Positions 1-11,565 of a stretch of DNA of 64,000 bases are shown here, in pieces (within the stretch, counting starts at the first letter, position 1; each line of letters opens with the position of its first letter). The position numbers were made by a program, and so were the translations under genes. The DNA lies in the NCBI RefSeq assembly GCF_030056735.1, contig NZ_JASHKN010000014.1, positions 1-64,000 on the forward strand. Direction: 5' to 3'. Source of the stretch: Rhodococcus sp. IEGM 1409 (GTDB taxonomy: Bacteria; Actinomycetota; Actinomycetes; Mycobacteriales; Mycobacteriaceae). Below the pieces are notes generated by a model, which saw only the letters and a program-made list of their open reading frames with translations, was not told the origin of the DNA and did not search any database.

Positions 1-210
1 CCGGGATCGAGCGAACGACACTGTCGTCGCCTCAGATCGACCGAACGTACCGTTCACACGATCAGGGCGGGAACTGGGTGAGGAAGATGCCGACGTCGAC
101 GCACGTAGCGACTTGTTAGCCAAGGTATAGATTGTGAACCGTCTCATAAGTCCGAAGTACTCTCCGATTTTGTGCCTTCGTCCCTAGCACTTTGGCCTAG
201 GCTGAGGGTC

Positions 211-1623
211 ATGGTGGGGTTGAGCAGCTCGAGGGTGTCGCATTTGCGACTCGTTCCGACGGAACCAGAAGAACTGCAAAGGTTTGTTCAAGAAGTAGGT
301 GGAAGGCGTGGGGGCTTTCCATTTGCGCGATCGTTGCGTTCGAAGAGGCGCTCGGTACCGGCGCAGTACGCGATACGTATCAGTGTCGACAATGTTTCCA
401 CTCAGATCTGGCGAAGAATCCTCGTCGCGTCGGATCTGAATCTGGATGACATGCATTCGGTGGTTCAACGGGCAATGGGGTGGAGTGACCGTCATTCGCA
501 CGCGTGGTCCAAATCCGGCAGCCGATTTCCTGGCGAAGTCGAAGAGTACGTAGCTTCCGGAAGCAACGTCGAGCAGCGTCTCGCCGGACGAGTGGCGATT
601 GTAGAGTCCGCCGTACGTCTGGACGAGGTCATGGTCTCGCCTGGCGATGAAATCAGTTATCGCTACGGACGCTTCGGGAACTGGCGTCACACGCTGACAC
701 TTGAATCTTCGGAAGTACTGCTCGATGGATTCCAAGTTGTGTGTGCCGCGGGTCGCGGTGCATGTCCGCCGGAGGAATGCGTCGGGCCTGATGAGTACGA
801 GCAACTCCTCGGGGTCCTCGCTTCGGAGAAGTTGCGCTCCCACGAATGGACCCTCGAATGGCCGCAAACTGAATTCGAGCCGACACGATTCGAGATCGCT
901 GAGGTCAACAATCGACTTCATACACCTCGACCGGACGAGATCGTTGCGCCGTACGACATTGCAAAGCTCGTCGAATGCCTGGAACCCTCGCGAGTCCCGG
1001 AATTGCACGCGGTCCTGGCCCGAGCCGGCATTGACGATCAGTCGGCAATCGGAGAGTTGGTCCAGGTCGAGGCGGGCCAACGCCTTCAAGCGGTCTTGGC
1101 GCTGATCGGTGTCGAAGGCATCGACGCCGATGATTTCTTCAACACGGTCGACGCGATGCTCGACAAACCTGAACTGGGACCTGTCAACCTTCCCCAAGGG
1201 CGATCACTCTTCGCAGTGCTCAAGAAGTTCGGCCTGGTGCGAAAGCACAAAGGACAGATTGTACTGACGAAGCGGGGACAGTCAGCTGAGCGGGACGCGT
1301 CAATGACGTGGTCGGTGATCGTCGAGGGAGTTCCGGTTGCGCCGGGCGGCTCGCAGAGAGCGGTGGAGCTTCTTGTCCTCCTCGCCGTAGCCGCTGGCTT
1401 GTCGCCGGCAGATCGTCAACGCTTCGTCGCGGGAGCGCTAGAGCCGATTCGGTCGTCGAGCATCCTCATGTCCGGGGCGCAGACTTCCTTACGTGACACG
1501 TCCGGGAGCACCGTAGAGGTGCTTGGTTTGATCGGCGCTACGGGATACGAGTTGGGGAAATTCGGCACCAAAGAGGACTCGTCCTGGGCTGTTCATCTCG
1601 CGAGGGCGATCCTGAAGCGTTAA
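211..1623 (+). CDS. Plasmid pRiA4b ORF-3-like protein
   Basis: The protein has 470 residues from this ATG. Residues about 45-200 show the pRiA4b ORF-3 fold signature: a strand around IRISVDN, then TQIWRRILV, the helix LDDMHSVVQRAMGW, a WSKSG turn, a YRYGRFGNWRHTL segment, and the Cys-bearing GRGACPPEECVG motif. The C-terminal half (about 250-470) is helical and resembles the uncharacterised tails of longer family members. The family often travels with IS1096-type elements and plasmids, but no transposase is visible here. The biochemical function is unknown. The frame also opens at a GTG at 172, which lacks a ribosome binding site; the ATG at 211 has AGG nine bases upstream. The gene ends in a strong terminator shared with the convergent terD gene. 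Family call is fairly sure; start is uncertain. Confidence 0.8.
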   Translation: MVGLSSSRVSHLRLVPTEPEELQRFVQEVGGRRGGFPFARSLRSKRRSVPAQYAIRISVDNVSTQIWRRILVASDLNLDDMHSVVQRAMGWSDRHSHAWSKSGSRFPGEVEEYVASGSNVEQRLAGRVAIVESAVRLDEVMVSPGDEISYRYGRFGNWRHTLTLESSEVLLDGFQVVCAAGRGACPPEECVGPDEYEQLLGVLASEKLRSHEWTLEWPQTEFEPTRFEIAEVNNRLHTPRPDEIVAPYDIAKLVECLEPSRVPELHAVLARAGIDDQSAIGELVQVEAGQRLQAVLALIGVEGIDADDFFNTVDAMLDKPELGPVNLPQGRSLFAVLKKFGLVRKHKGQIVLTKRGQSAERDASMTWSVIVEGVPVAPGGSQRAVELLVLLAVAAGLSPADRQRFVAGALEPIRSSSILMSGAQTSLRDTSGSTVEVLGLIGATGYELGKFGTKEDSSWAVHLARAILKR

Positions 1624-1645
1624 CCCGAGCACTGACGCAGACAAC

Positions 1646-1690
1646 CGAAACGGGGTTCGATCCGGCAATGTCGGATCGAACCCCGTTTCG
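1646..1690. terminator. Bidirectional hairpin terminator
   Basis: A perfect 19-bp inverted repeat (1646-1664 and 1672-1690) with a 7-base loop lies between the convergent pRiA4b-like gene and terD. It can end transcripts from both sides. Confidence 0.85.
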
Positions 1691-1704
1691 CGTACCGGTA
1701 GAGA

Positions 1705-2280
1705 TCAGATGTTGACGCCGTAGTCGCGTGCGATGCCGGCGAGTCCGGATGCGTATCCCTGTCCGACTGCACGGAACTTCCATTCGCCGTTATGTCGATA
1801 GAGTTCGCCGAAAAGCATGGCGGTCTCGGTAGATGCATCTTCGGAGAGGTCGTAGCGTGCCAGTTCTGAGCCGTTCGACAGATCCACGACGCGGATGTAG
1901 GCGTTGGTGACCTGTCCGAAGGACTGGAGTCGGGCATCGGCGTCGTGAATCGAGACCGGGAAGAAGATGTTGGTGACGTTGGGCGGTACGGCAGGAAGAT
2001 CGACATTGATGACCTCGTCGTCGCCGTCACCTTCACCCGTGAGATTGTCGCCGGTGTGCTCGATGGATCCGTCGGGTGAGCGAAGGTTGTTGTAGAAGAC
2101 GAAGTGCAGGTCGGAAAGGACCTTGCGTTCCGGGCCGGTGACCAACGCGCTGGCGTCGAGGTCGAAGTCGGCACCGCTGGTACTGCGTGCATCCCAGCCG
2201 AGACCGACTGCGACCTTGGTCAGGTTGGGTGCGGCCTTCGACAGAGATACGTTGCCGCCCTTGGCAAGTGTGACGCCCAT
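1705..2280 (-). CDS. terD: TerD-family tellurium resistance/stress protein
   Basis: The 191-residue protein is a full-length TerD domain. It opens with [15 protein letters not shown] and contains [15 protein letters not shown], the calcium-binding GEGDGDDE loop and SIHDAD. The ending [15 protein letters not shown] is also typical. TerD proteins are cytoplasmic calcium-binding proteins linked to tellurite, phage and oxidative-stress responses; the substrate is not known. GAGGAA sits eight bases before the ATG. The upstream 113 bp, between it and the SNF2 helicase gene on the same strand, hold a prominent inverted repeat. No other ter genes are nearby, so this is a solitary copy. The symbol reflects the family, not a proven resistance role. 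Confidence 0.93.
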   Translation of the reverse strand: MGVTLAKGGNVSLSKAAPNLTKVAVGLGWDARSTSGADFDLDASALVTGPERKVLSDLHFVFYNNLRSPDGSIEHTGDNLTGEGDGDDEVINVDLPAVPPNVTNIFFPVSIHDADARLQSFGQVTNAYIRVVDLSNGSELARYDLSEDASTETAMLFGELYRHNGEWKFRAVGQGYASGLAGIARDYGVNI

Positions 2281-2292
2281 TCAGGTTCCTCT

Positions 2293-2321
2293 CGTTCGAA
2301 CGAAGTGGATTTCTTCGTTCG
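2293..2321 (-). promoter_or_regulatory. Inverted-repeat operator candidate upstream of terD
   Basis: A 10-bp palindrome CGTTCGAACG (2293-2302) overlaps a larger repeat with perfect 9-bp arms, CGAACGAAG at 297-305 of this kilobase block and CTTCGTTCG at 2313-2321, separated by 7 bp. The site lies 13-41 bp upstream of the terD ATG, where a promoter or repressor site is expected. The binding protein is unknown. Confidence 0.45.
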
Positions 2322-2393
2322 GGAGTTCTGTGTTGTCCGTTCTGGACTCACATTACCGTGGGCAGTTAGGTGAGGTTCGACCGAATAGGTGCC

Positions 2394-5576
<3,183 letters not shown>

Positions 5577-5694
5577 GGGGCCAGCCTAGTGGCGGCGTCC
5601 GACAGATCTTGTCTCTTGTCGTGGTCGTTTGTCCAAGAAAGTCCGAACTGCACGGTATGTTCACGGAAACATCGTTGACTGGTTTGGGAGTTTT

Positions 5695-6813
5695 ATGAGG
5701 ACTGAGCGGCGTGCGTGGATCCGGTCTGCGCGAACAGGTGCGGTGTGTTTGGCCGTCTGTGCACTTTCTTTGCAGTTGGGCGGACTGTCGACGGCAGCGC
5801 CGAGTTCCGGAAGTTCGGGGAGCTCGGGAAGTCTGGGCAGCGTTGAGGGAAGCGTGAGTTCGGGGTCGACGATCCCGGGGCCACTTCAGGAGGATCCGGG
5901 CCCCAAGCCGGACCTACGCGACGATATCGTCGTCCCGGCTATCGTCGGGGAGAAGGTGACCGCGCCGCAGGCAGTGAGGCTGACGGTGGCGTCGCCCGCA
6001 CTTCGACGCGAGGTCGGCGTCGAGATTTTGCTACCCGCTGACAATTCGGTTCCGCGCCCAGCGCTGTACATGCTCGAGGGTGTCGACGCCGGAGAGAAAA
6101 GCAGCGGATGGATGACGATCGGCGGCGCTCCGGCGTTCTTCGCCGACAAGAACGCCAACGTCGTGATGCTCAATGGCGGAATCGCGAGCCTGTACTCGGA
6201 CTGGGAGAATCCGGATCCGCGGCTGGGACTGCACAAGTGGGAAACTTTCATCACCGAGGAGTTGCCACCGCTGATCGACGCGCGACTCAAGACCAACGGC
6301 ATCAACGCGATTGCCGGCAATTCCATGGGCGCGATGGGCGCAATGATGCTCGCTCAACGCTTTCCGGACATGTACCGGGGCGTCGCGGTTTTCAGCGGCT
6401 GCTACTCCACGATGGATCCGCTTGGCCGCACTGCCGTTCAGGCCACGATTTCTTCCCGAAGCGGAGATCCGGCCAACATCTGGGGTGTGCCAGGAGGTCC
6501 GGAGTGGGAGGCACACGATTCTTTGATCAACGCAGAGAAGTTGCGCGGCAAGGAAATCTACGTGTCGACGGCAAACGGTCTTCCCGGATCCGATGAGACG
6601 CTGCAGACTCCTGAACTGCTCGAGCGACTGGTGATCGGCGGCGGCATCGAGGTTGTTGCCCACGCCTGCACCAAGATGTTCGATGCGCGGTTGCAGGAGC
6701 TGAAGATTCCGGCGCAGGTGGATTACGAGCCGAACGGTACACACGCGTGGGCGTATTGGCGTGAACGACTGCCCAAGGCGTGGCCGACGCTGTCCCGGGC
6801 ATTGGGCCTCTGA
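5695..6813 (+). CDS. Secreted antigen-85-like esterase/mycolyltransferase
   Basis: The 372-residue alpha/beta hydrolase belongs to the antigen 85/esterase D superfamily. The ATG at 5695 (GGGAG five bases upstream) gives a textbook signal peptide: MRTERR, a hydrophobic core, then an AAP cleavage region. A Gly/Ser-rich linker follows (about 38-65). The nucleophile elbow is GNSMGAMGA (about residue 205), and the likely catalytic His lies in GTHAWAYW near the C-terminus. In mycolate-containing bacteria such enzymes transfer mycolic acids to trehalose or arabinogalactan outside the membrane. The linker and sequence divergence leave a general esterase role possible. An in-frame start at 5629 would bury the signal peptide and is not preferred. 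Confidence 0.85.
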   Translation: MRTERRAWIRSARTGAVCLAVCALSLQLGGLSTAAPSSGSSGSSGSLGSVEGSVSSGSTIPGPLQEDPGPKPDLRDDIVVPAIVGEKVTAPQAVRLTVASPALRREVGVEILLPADNSVPRPALYMLEGVDAGEKSSGWMTIGGAPAFFADKNANVVMLNGGIASLYSDWENPDPRLGLHKWETFITEELPPLIDARLKTNGINAIAGNSMGAMGAMMLAQRFPDMYRGVAVFSGCYSTMDPLGRTAVQATISSRSGDPANIWGVPGGPEWEAHDSLINAEKLRGKEIYVSTANGLPGSDETLQTPELLERLVIGGGIEVVAHACTKMFDARLQELKIPAQVDYEPNGTHAWAYWRERLPKAWPTLSRALGL

Positions 6814-6828
6814 CGGTTCGACAACAGG

Positions 6829-6858
6829 GCTCGGGTTGTGGCGCACCACAACCCGAGC
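6829..6858. terminator. Bidirectional hairpin terminator
   Basis: A perfect 13-bp stem (6829-6841 with 6846-6858) and a 4-base loop lie between the convergent esterase and excalibur genes. There is no U-tract, as is common in this group. Confidence 0.8.
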
Positions 6859-6864
6859 GTTGGA

Positions 6865-7233
6865 TCACTCGCAGGCGATGCCGTCGTTGTCCCGGTCGAG
6901 ATGCGGGGCGTACCCGTTCTGACCCCGGTACAACGGAGCTGCGCCGGCGTTACGCACGGCAGTGCAGTTCTGGTAGTACCGCGCCGGTGCGGGAGTGTTC
7001 TGCGGTGCCGGCTGATTCTGGGGCGCCTGCGGAGCGGGCGGTGCAGGTGGGGCCGGCGGTGCGAAGACGGGGGGAAGGAACGGCTGGACTGCGTCGGCAG
7101 AGCCAGCCGGAATCATGCGGGCGATCTCGATCGGTAGGAAATCGAAAACCGTGGATGCCTGAGCGGCGGGTGCCGCAACCAGAGTGATTGCGGCGCAACC
7201 TGCGACGCTGAATGCCAGACGGCGGAGCTTCAT
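6865..7233 (-). CDS. Secreted excalibur calcium-binding domain protein
   Basis: The 122-residue protein has a signal peptide (MKLRRLAFSV core, cleavage after AAQA), a Pro/Ala-rich linker (about residues 55-83) and a C-terminal excalibur domain. The domain shows YYQNCTAVRNAG, APLYRGQNGY and DRDNDGIACE: the paired Cys residues and the calcium-binding DxDxDGxxCE loop. Excalibur domains are extracellular and are often attached to nucleases or cell-wall proteins; here the domain stands alone. It is probably exported to the envelope. It shares a terminator with the esterase gene. Confidence 0.9.
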   Translation of the reverse strand: MKLRRLAFSVAGCAAITLVAAPAAQASTVFDFLPIEIARMIPAGSADAVQPFLPPVFAPPAPPAPPAPQAPQNQPAPQNTPAPARYYQNCTAVRNAGAAPLYRGQNGYAPHLDRDNDGIACE

Positions 7234-7350
7234 GTGACCTCGTGTTCAACTGGGCAGCCCTACCACTTCTGAGGGCTGTGCCGGATGAGCATACTGGTCA
7301 TAACGACCAAATGGTCTATTTCGGTAAGGGTGAAACCTGGGGTGAAAGCA

Positions 7351-7386
7351 GCGTCCCCGCACCGTATTGCTCGGGTGCGGGGACGC
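7351..7386 (-). terminator. Terminator of the dicarboxylate symporter gene
   Basis: A 13-bp perfect GC-rich stem (7351-7363 with 7374-7386) and a 10-base loop lie just downstream of the symporter stop codon. Confidence 0.8.
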
Positions 7387-7404
7387 TCTGTTGTCGGCGA
7401 GGGG

Positions 7405-8778
7405 TTACGCGTCGACAAGGTCCTCGGCGAAGGGATCGCCGTTGCGGGGAGCGTCGAAACGCTCCTTGTCGAGGATTCCCTCACGCTTTGCGACGATGAC
7501 CGGAACCAGAGCCTGGCCGGTGACGTTGACTGCGGTACGACCCATGTCGACGATCGGTTCGACTGCGAGGAGCAGTCCGACGCCAGCCAGGGGAAGACCC
7601 AGGGTGGAGAGCGTGAGTGTGAGCATGACCGTCGCACCGGTCGTTCCGGCCGTTGCTGCCGAGCCGATGACCGAAACGACGACGATCAGCAGGTAGTCGG
7701 TGAAGGTCAGCGGAACGTCGTAGAAGCCGGCGACGAAGATTGCCGCGATCGCGGGATAGATTGCAGCGCAACCGTCCATCTTCGTGGTGGCACCGAGCGG
7801 AACGGCGAACGAGGCGTACTCACGCGGAACACCGAGGTTGCGTTCCGTGACGCGTTCGGTCAGCGGCAGTGTGCCGATCGACGAGCGCGAGACGAACCCG
7901 AGCTGAGTCGCAGGCCAGACGCCGGAGAAGAAGCTTCGGACCGAGAGGCCGTGCGCGGCAATCAGGATGGGGTAGACCACGAAGAACACGATCGCCAGAC
8001 CGATGTAAATGGCGGCGGTGAAGACGCCCAGCGAGCCGATCGCATCCCAGCCGTAGGTGGCGACAGCGTTGGCGATCAGCGCGGCCGTGCCGATCGGGGC
8101 GAGGCGGATGATCCACCACAGGACCTTCTGAACGATCGCGAGGAGCGACGCGTTGAACTCGAGGAACGGAGCAGCCTTCGGTCCGATCTTGAGCGCAGCA
8201 ATACCGATTGCGCCGGCGATGACGAGCAGCTGCAGGACGTTGAAGCTCAGCGACGTGGTCGCTACACCTTCGGTGACGGAAGTCTTTGCGCCCAGCCCCA
8301 GGAAGTTGTTCGGAACCAGTCCGGTGATGAACGCCCACCACGAGCCGGAGCTCTTGGGTTCTTTCGCTGCTTCAGCCGCGACGTCGGTCCGTGAACCTGG
8401 ATCGGTGATCAGGCCGACGATGATGCCGATGATCACAGCGATGAACGCGGTGATGGCGAACCAGAGCAAGGTCTGCACGGCCAGGCGAGCTGCATTGGCG
8501 ACCTGGCGCAGGTTGGCGATGGAACTGACGATGGCCGTGAATACCAGCGGGATCACCGCGACGGTGAGCAGCTTGACGTAACTCGAACCGATAGTCTGCA
8601 CGGTGCCGACCAACCAGTTGACGTTGCCGTCGGCTGCATCAGGCATTGCCCGGGCGACGAGACCGATGATGACACCGAGTACAAGGCCGGCGACGATCTG
8701 CGGTCCGAATGCCGTCGCCCAGGACGGAAAACGGGACGTGGACTTTTCCGGCACGCCGGTGGAGGTGGAGCTGGGCAT
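7405..8778 (-). CDS. Dicarboxylate/amino acid:cation symporter (DAACS family)
   Basis: The 457-residue membrane protein is a full-length sodium/proton:dicarboxylate or glutamate symporter of the GltP/DctA class. It has about eight transmembrane helices, the serine-rich re-entrant loop (SRSSIGTLPLT), the substrate/cation signature around PLGATTKMDGCAAIYP and the conserved NVTGQALVPV stretch in the last helix. It probably imports C4-dicarboxylates or acidic amino acids across the inner membrane. It is transcribed alone and ends at a strong hairpin. Confidence 0.93.
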   Translation of the reverse strand: MPSSTSTGVPEKSTSRFPSWATAFGPQIVAGLVLGVIIGLVARAMPDAADGNVNWLVGTVQTIGSSYVKLLTVAVIPLVFTAIVSSIANLRQVANAARLAVQTLLWFAITAFIAVIIGIIVGLITDPGSRTDVAAEAAKEPKSSGSWWAFITGLVPNNFLGLGAKTSVTEGVATTSLSFNVLQLLVIAGAIGIAALKIGPKAAPFLEFNASLLAIVQKVLWWIIRLAPIGTAALIANAVATYGWDAIGSLGVFTAAIYIGLAIVFFVVYPILIAAHGLSVRSFFSGVWPATQLGFVSRSSIGTLPLTERVTERNLGVPREYASFAVPLGATTKMDGCAAIYPAIAAIFVAGFYDVPLTFTDYLLIVVVSVIGSAATAGTTGATVMLTLTLSTLGLPLAGVGLLLAVEPIVDMGRTAVNVTGQALVPVIVAKREGILDKERFDAPRNGDPFAEDLVDA

Positions 8779-9117
8779 GACTATGCCTTTCGAAAATCAA
8801 GGGAGCGAAACGCAGCGCGGCATCAGAGGCCGGGCAGATTCGAAGAAATGTTTCCTGGTACGCGTCAGGTCAGAGCGAGCGCGTACACATTGCGCTCGCC
8901 TGCAGGCGAAGGTCGACGTAACGCCGACTGGTCAGGAACAACACTGTCCACACACTACTCGCAGCTTCAACTACTCGATCCCGAGGGTCGCCGCGGGAGT
9001 TCGCTTCGCGTTCGTCGGGTGTGCCCCGATCAGTCACTGTTGGTCGGTTGACTAGTCTCGACGATCAGTAGGTGCCGCACCGGCGCCTACGCGTCGGCAA
9101 GCGGAAGCGAGAGACCG
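8779..9117. other. Intergenic region between divergent symporter and phosphodiesterase genes
   Basis: This 339-bp gap must hold the promoters of both flanking genes. A TTGACT hexamer near 9048 could be a -35 element for the phosphodiesterase gene, but no convincing matching -10 was found. No RNA gene or repeat was recognised. Confidence 0.4.
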
Positions 9118-10023
9118 ATGAGCGTTCGGAATGCCGAGTACCCGCGTCCGAAGCATTTCCTGGTGCACCTCAGTGACACGCATCTGGTGGCACAGGGAGC
9201 GCTGTACGACGCAGTGGACGCGTCGACGAGGTTGCGGGAAGTGCTCCGCGGGATCGTGGCCTCGGGCGCACGCCCGGACGCACTCCTCTTCACCGGCGAC
9301 CTGACCGATGAGGGAGAACCCGACGCGTACGCGCAACTGAAAGCCATCGTGGAACCCGTGGCGGCCGAGATCGATGCACAGGTCATCTGGGCGATGGGTA
9401 ACCACGACGACCGCCCCACCTTCAGATCGTTGCTGTTAGGCGAGGACGCGGCAGATCATCCCGTCGACAACGTCTACGATCTTGACGGACTGCGGGTGAT
9501 CACCTTGGACTCGTCGGTTCCGGGTCATCACTACGGTGAGATCACGGATCGTCAATTGGACTGGCTACGAGCAGAGTTGGCGGTCCGCGCGCCCGACGGA
9601 ACGATACTGGCGCTGCATCACCCGCCGGTTCCGTGTATTCAGGATCTTGCAGTCTTGGTGGAGTTGCGCGATCAGCCCCGGCTGGCAGACGTCCTGCGAG
9701 GCAGTGATGTTCGGGCGATTCTTGCCGGGCACCTTCACTATTCGACGACGGCGACGTTCGCCGGGATTCCCGTGTCCGTGGCGTCGTCGACGTGTTACAC
9801 CCAGGACCTGAACGTGGAAGTCGGTGGGCAGCGTGGTCGCGACGGGGCTCAGGGGTGCAACCTGGTGCACGTCTACGACGAGACGATTGTTCATTCGGTC
9901 GTTCCTCTCGGCGCTCACGTGACGGTCGGTGAGCCCGTCGACGCGGCCGAGGGAGCCCGCAGGCTCGGCGCTGCCGGTATTCGAATCCTCGAGAGCGAAA
10001 AGGCGGGGCGCTCGATCGTCTGA
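9118..10023 (+). CDS. cpdA: Class III cyclic-nucleotide phosphodiesterase, Rv0805/CpdA-like
   Basis: The 301-residue calcineurin-type metallophosphoesterase carries all the dinuclear-metal motifs in order: [29 protein letters not shown] and AGHLHYS. The length and arrangement match Mycobacterium Rv0805 and enterobacterial CpdA, which hydrolyse 3',5'-cAMP and 2',3'-cyclic nucleotides. It would lower cyclic-nucleotide levels in the cytoplasm or at the membrane. The same window encodes a kinase with a cyclic-nucleotide-binding fold, but no link is shown. The SAM-riboswitch leader of the next operon begins about 80 bp downstream. The substrate is inferred from the family. Confidence 0.85.
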   Translation: MSVRNAEYPRPKHFLVHLSDTHLVAQGALYDAVDASTRLREVLRGIVASGARPDALLFTGDLTDEGEPDAYAQLKAIVEPVAAEIDAQVIWAMGNHDDRPTFRSLLLGEDAADHPVDNVYDLDGLRVITLDSSVPGHHYGEITDRQLDWLRAELAVRAPDGTILALHHPPVPCIQDLAVLVELRDQPRLADVLRGSDVRAILAGHLHYSTTATFAGIPVSVASSTCYTQDLNVEVGGQRGRDGAQGCNLVHVYDETIVHSVVPLGAHVTVGEPVDAAEGARRLGAAGIRILESEKAGRSIV

Positions 10024-10100
10024 GGTGGCAGGCGGTTTCCGGTGCGTCGGCACGGTTCGAGTCGATTGCCGGGCAGTCGCGTACTCACTACCGTCGAGGT

Positions 10101-10204
10101 AGGTGCAGAGCTCCAGCAACAAGGACCGGCTAGCTGGACGGCAACCCTTCATGCCGATGGGGTGCCCCGGAATCACACCTGGCGATACGCGCGGTGCGTG
10201 TCGC
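10101..10204 (+). ncRNA. SAM-binding riboswitch, SAM-IV or SAM-I/IV-variant type
   Basis: The core reads as an actinobacterial SAM-IV-like aptamer. P1 is AGGTG (10101-10105) with CACCT (10176-10180). P2 is TCCAGC (10112-10117) with GCTGGA (10133-10138). The signature GGCAACCC sits at 10140-10147, and GGGGTGCCCCGG closes P3 at 10159-10170. A further 9-bp stem (10182-10190 with 10196-10204, one G-T pair) follows P1, as in SAM-IV. It lies 200 bp upstream of two monooxygenase genes and should shut them off when S-adenosylmethionine is plentiful. The class assignment is from memory of the consensus; no covariance model was run. Confidence 0.8.
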
Positions 10205-10223
10205 AAGCGGCAGTCGCCACGAG

Positions 10224-10249
10224 AACCGTCAGTCGGGTTGCTGACGGTT
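10224..10249 (+). terminator. Putative riboswitch expression-platform hairpin
   Basis: A perfect 9-bp stem (10224-10232 with 10241-10249) and an 8-base loop lie between the SAM aptamer and the first gene. A conditional transcription terminator is the simplest reading, although no U-tract follows. Confidence 0.55.
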
Positions 10250-10303
10250 TCTGCGGTCGGCACTGTGCGCTCCCGAGTAGTTCTCGAACAGGAGTATGCG
10301 CCG

Positions 10304-11545
10304 ATGACCTCCACCCCTCCTTCCCATCTTGCTCCGCTGCATCTCGCGGTGGCGCTGGACGGTGCCGGTTGGCACCCTGCAGCCTGGCGAGAGCCACACT
10401 CGCGTCCGAGTGAGCTGTTCAGTGCGTCGTACTGGACGGACGTGGTGACGACCGCCGAGCGTGGTCTGCTCGATTTCGTCACCATCGAGGACAGTCTCTC
10501 GGTGCCGGCGGACCCGCTCGAGCCCGTCGACGACGCCGTCGACCGGGTACGCGCGCGGCTCGACGCGCATCTCGTGGCTGCCCGACTGGCACCTGTCACG
10601 AGCAACATCGGATTGGTCCCGACCATCACCACCATTCACACCGAGCCGTTTCACGTATCCAAAGCTGTTGCCACGCTGGACTACACCTCGCGTGGTCGCG
10701 CCGGATGGCAGGTGAAGGTGTCGGCCTCGGAATCCGAGGCGGCGCAGTTCGGGCGACGCGATATCCCAGCGCTCACCGCTGCCGACCGACAGTCGATAGT
10801 GTCAGGCGTGCTCCCTGACTTCGTGCGCGCTCTGTTCGACGAAGCCGCGGAGGCAGCCGACGTCATCCGGCGACTCTGGGACAGCTGGGAGGACGACGCC
10901 GAGATCCGCGACGTGGAGCAGCGCCGATTCATCGACCGAGACAAGTTGCACTACATCGACTTCGAGGGAAAATATTTGTCGGTCCGTGGGCCGTCGGTGA
11001 CTCCGCGCCCGCCGCAGGGGCATCCCGTCGTCACAGCATTGGCGCATCAGCGCGTGGCGTACGAACTGGCGGCGCGCACGGCTGACCTGGTGTTCGTGAC
11101 GCCGTTCGACGACGAGCAGGTAACGGCCATCGTGGGTGAGGTGCGAGCAGCCGAAGAGCACGTGCAGCGCACCGGCGAACCGCTTCGGGTCTTCACCGAC
11201 ATTGTCGTCTTCTTCGATACGCCGGAAGAAGCTGGAAAGGAACGGCTCGCTCGCCTCGACGCGCAGGCCGGTACCGAATACCGTTCGGACGCGCTGACCT
11301 TCACCGGCACCGCGGCCGAGTTGGCAGATCTTCTGCTCCGGTGGCAACAGTTGGGCATCGACGGCTTCCGGCTACGACCGGGCGTCGTCGTGGACGACCT
11401 CGACGCGATCGCGGGCGAGCTGGTTCCGGAGTTGCAGCGGCGCAGCGTATTCCGCACCGAATATCCGCAGACGAACCTTCGCGGACTGCTTGGTCTACCC
11501 ATCGACGTTCCCAACCGCTACGCCGCCGGCACTCCGGCCGCCTGA
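10304..11545 (+). CDS. LLM-class flavin-dependent monooxygenase
   Basis: The 413-residue protein has the bacterial-luciferase TIM-barrel pattern of FMNH2/F420-using monooxygenases. Visible segments include LHLAVALDGAGWHP near the N-terminus, DFVTIEDSL (about 55), the flavin-site TLDYTSRGRAGWQV (about 125) and the late GIDGFRLRPG. ATG 10304 has AGGAG nine bases upstream, and the upstream in-frame sequence is riboswitch leader. It probably forms an operon with the next monooxygenase, 20 bp downstream. With the SAM riboswitch, this context suggests release of sulfur from an organosulfur compound such as a sulfone, sulfonate or sulfide; the exact substrate is unknown. Confidence 0.88.
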   Translation: MTSTPPSHLAPLHLAVALDGAGWHPAAWREPHSRPSELFSASYWTDVVTTAERGLLDFVTIEDSLSVPADPLEPVDDAVDRVRARLDAHLVAARLAPVTSNIGLVPTITTIHTEPFHVSKAVATLDYTSRGRAGWQVKVSASESEAAQFGRRDIPALTAADRQSIVSGVLPDFVRALFDEAAEAADVIRRLWDSWEDDAEIRDVEQRRFIDRDKLHYIDFEGKYLSVRGPSVTPRPPQGHPVVTALAHQRVAYELAARTADLVFVTPFDDEQVTAIVGEVRAAEEHVQRTGEPLRVFTDIVVFFDTPEEAGKERLARLDAQAGTEYRSDALTFTGTAAELADLLLRWQQLGIDGFRLRPGVVVDDLDAIAGELVPELQRRSVFRTEYPQTNLRGLLGLPIDVPNRYAAGTPAA

Positions 11546-11565
11546 CAGACGAGGAATACATTTTC

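Noticed and set aside
1652..1684. GGTTCGATCC-like sequence resembling a tRNA T-arm
   Set aside because: It is part of a perfect 19-bp terminator hairpin and no acceptor or anticodon arm surrounds it. No tRNA was found in the window.
2293..2302. An SOS (LexA) box before terD
   Set aside because: The palindrome CGTTCGAACG lacks the half-site order and spacer of the actinobacterial LexA consensus.
7285..8394. A 369-codon plus-strand open frame
   Set aside because: It is antisense to the dicarboxylate symporter, and its Arg/Asp/Gly-rich translation resembles no protein family.
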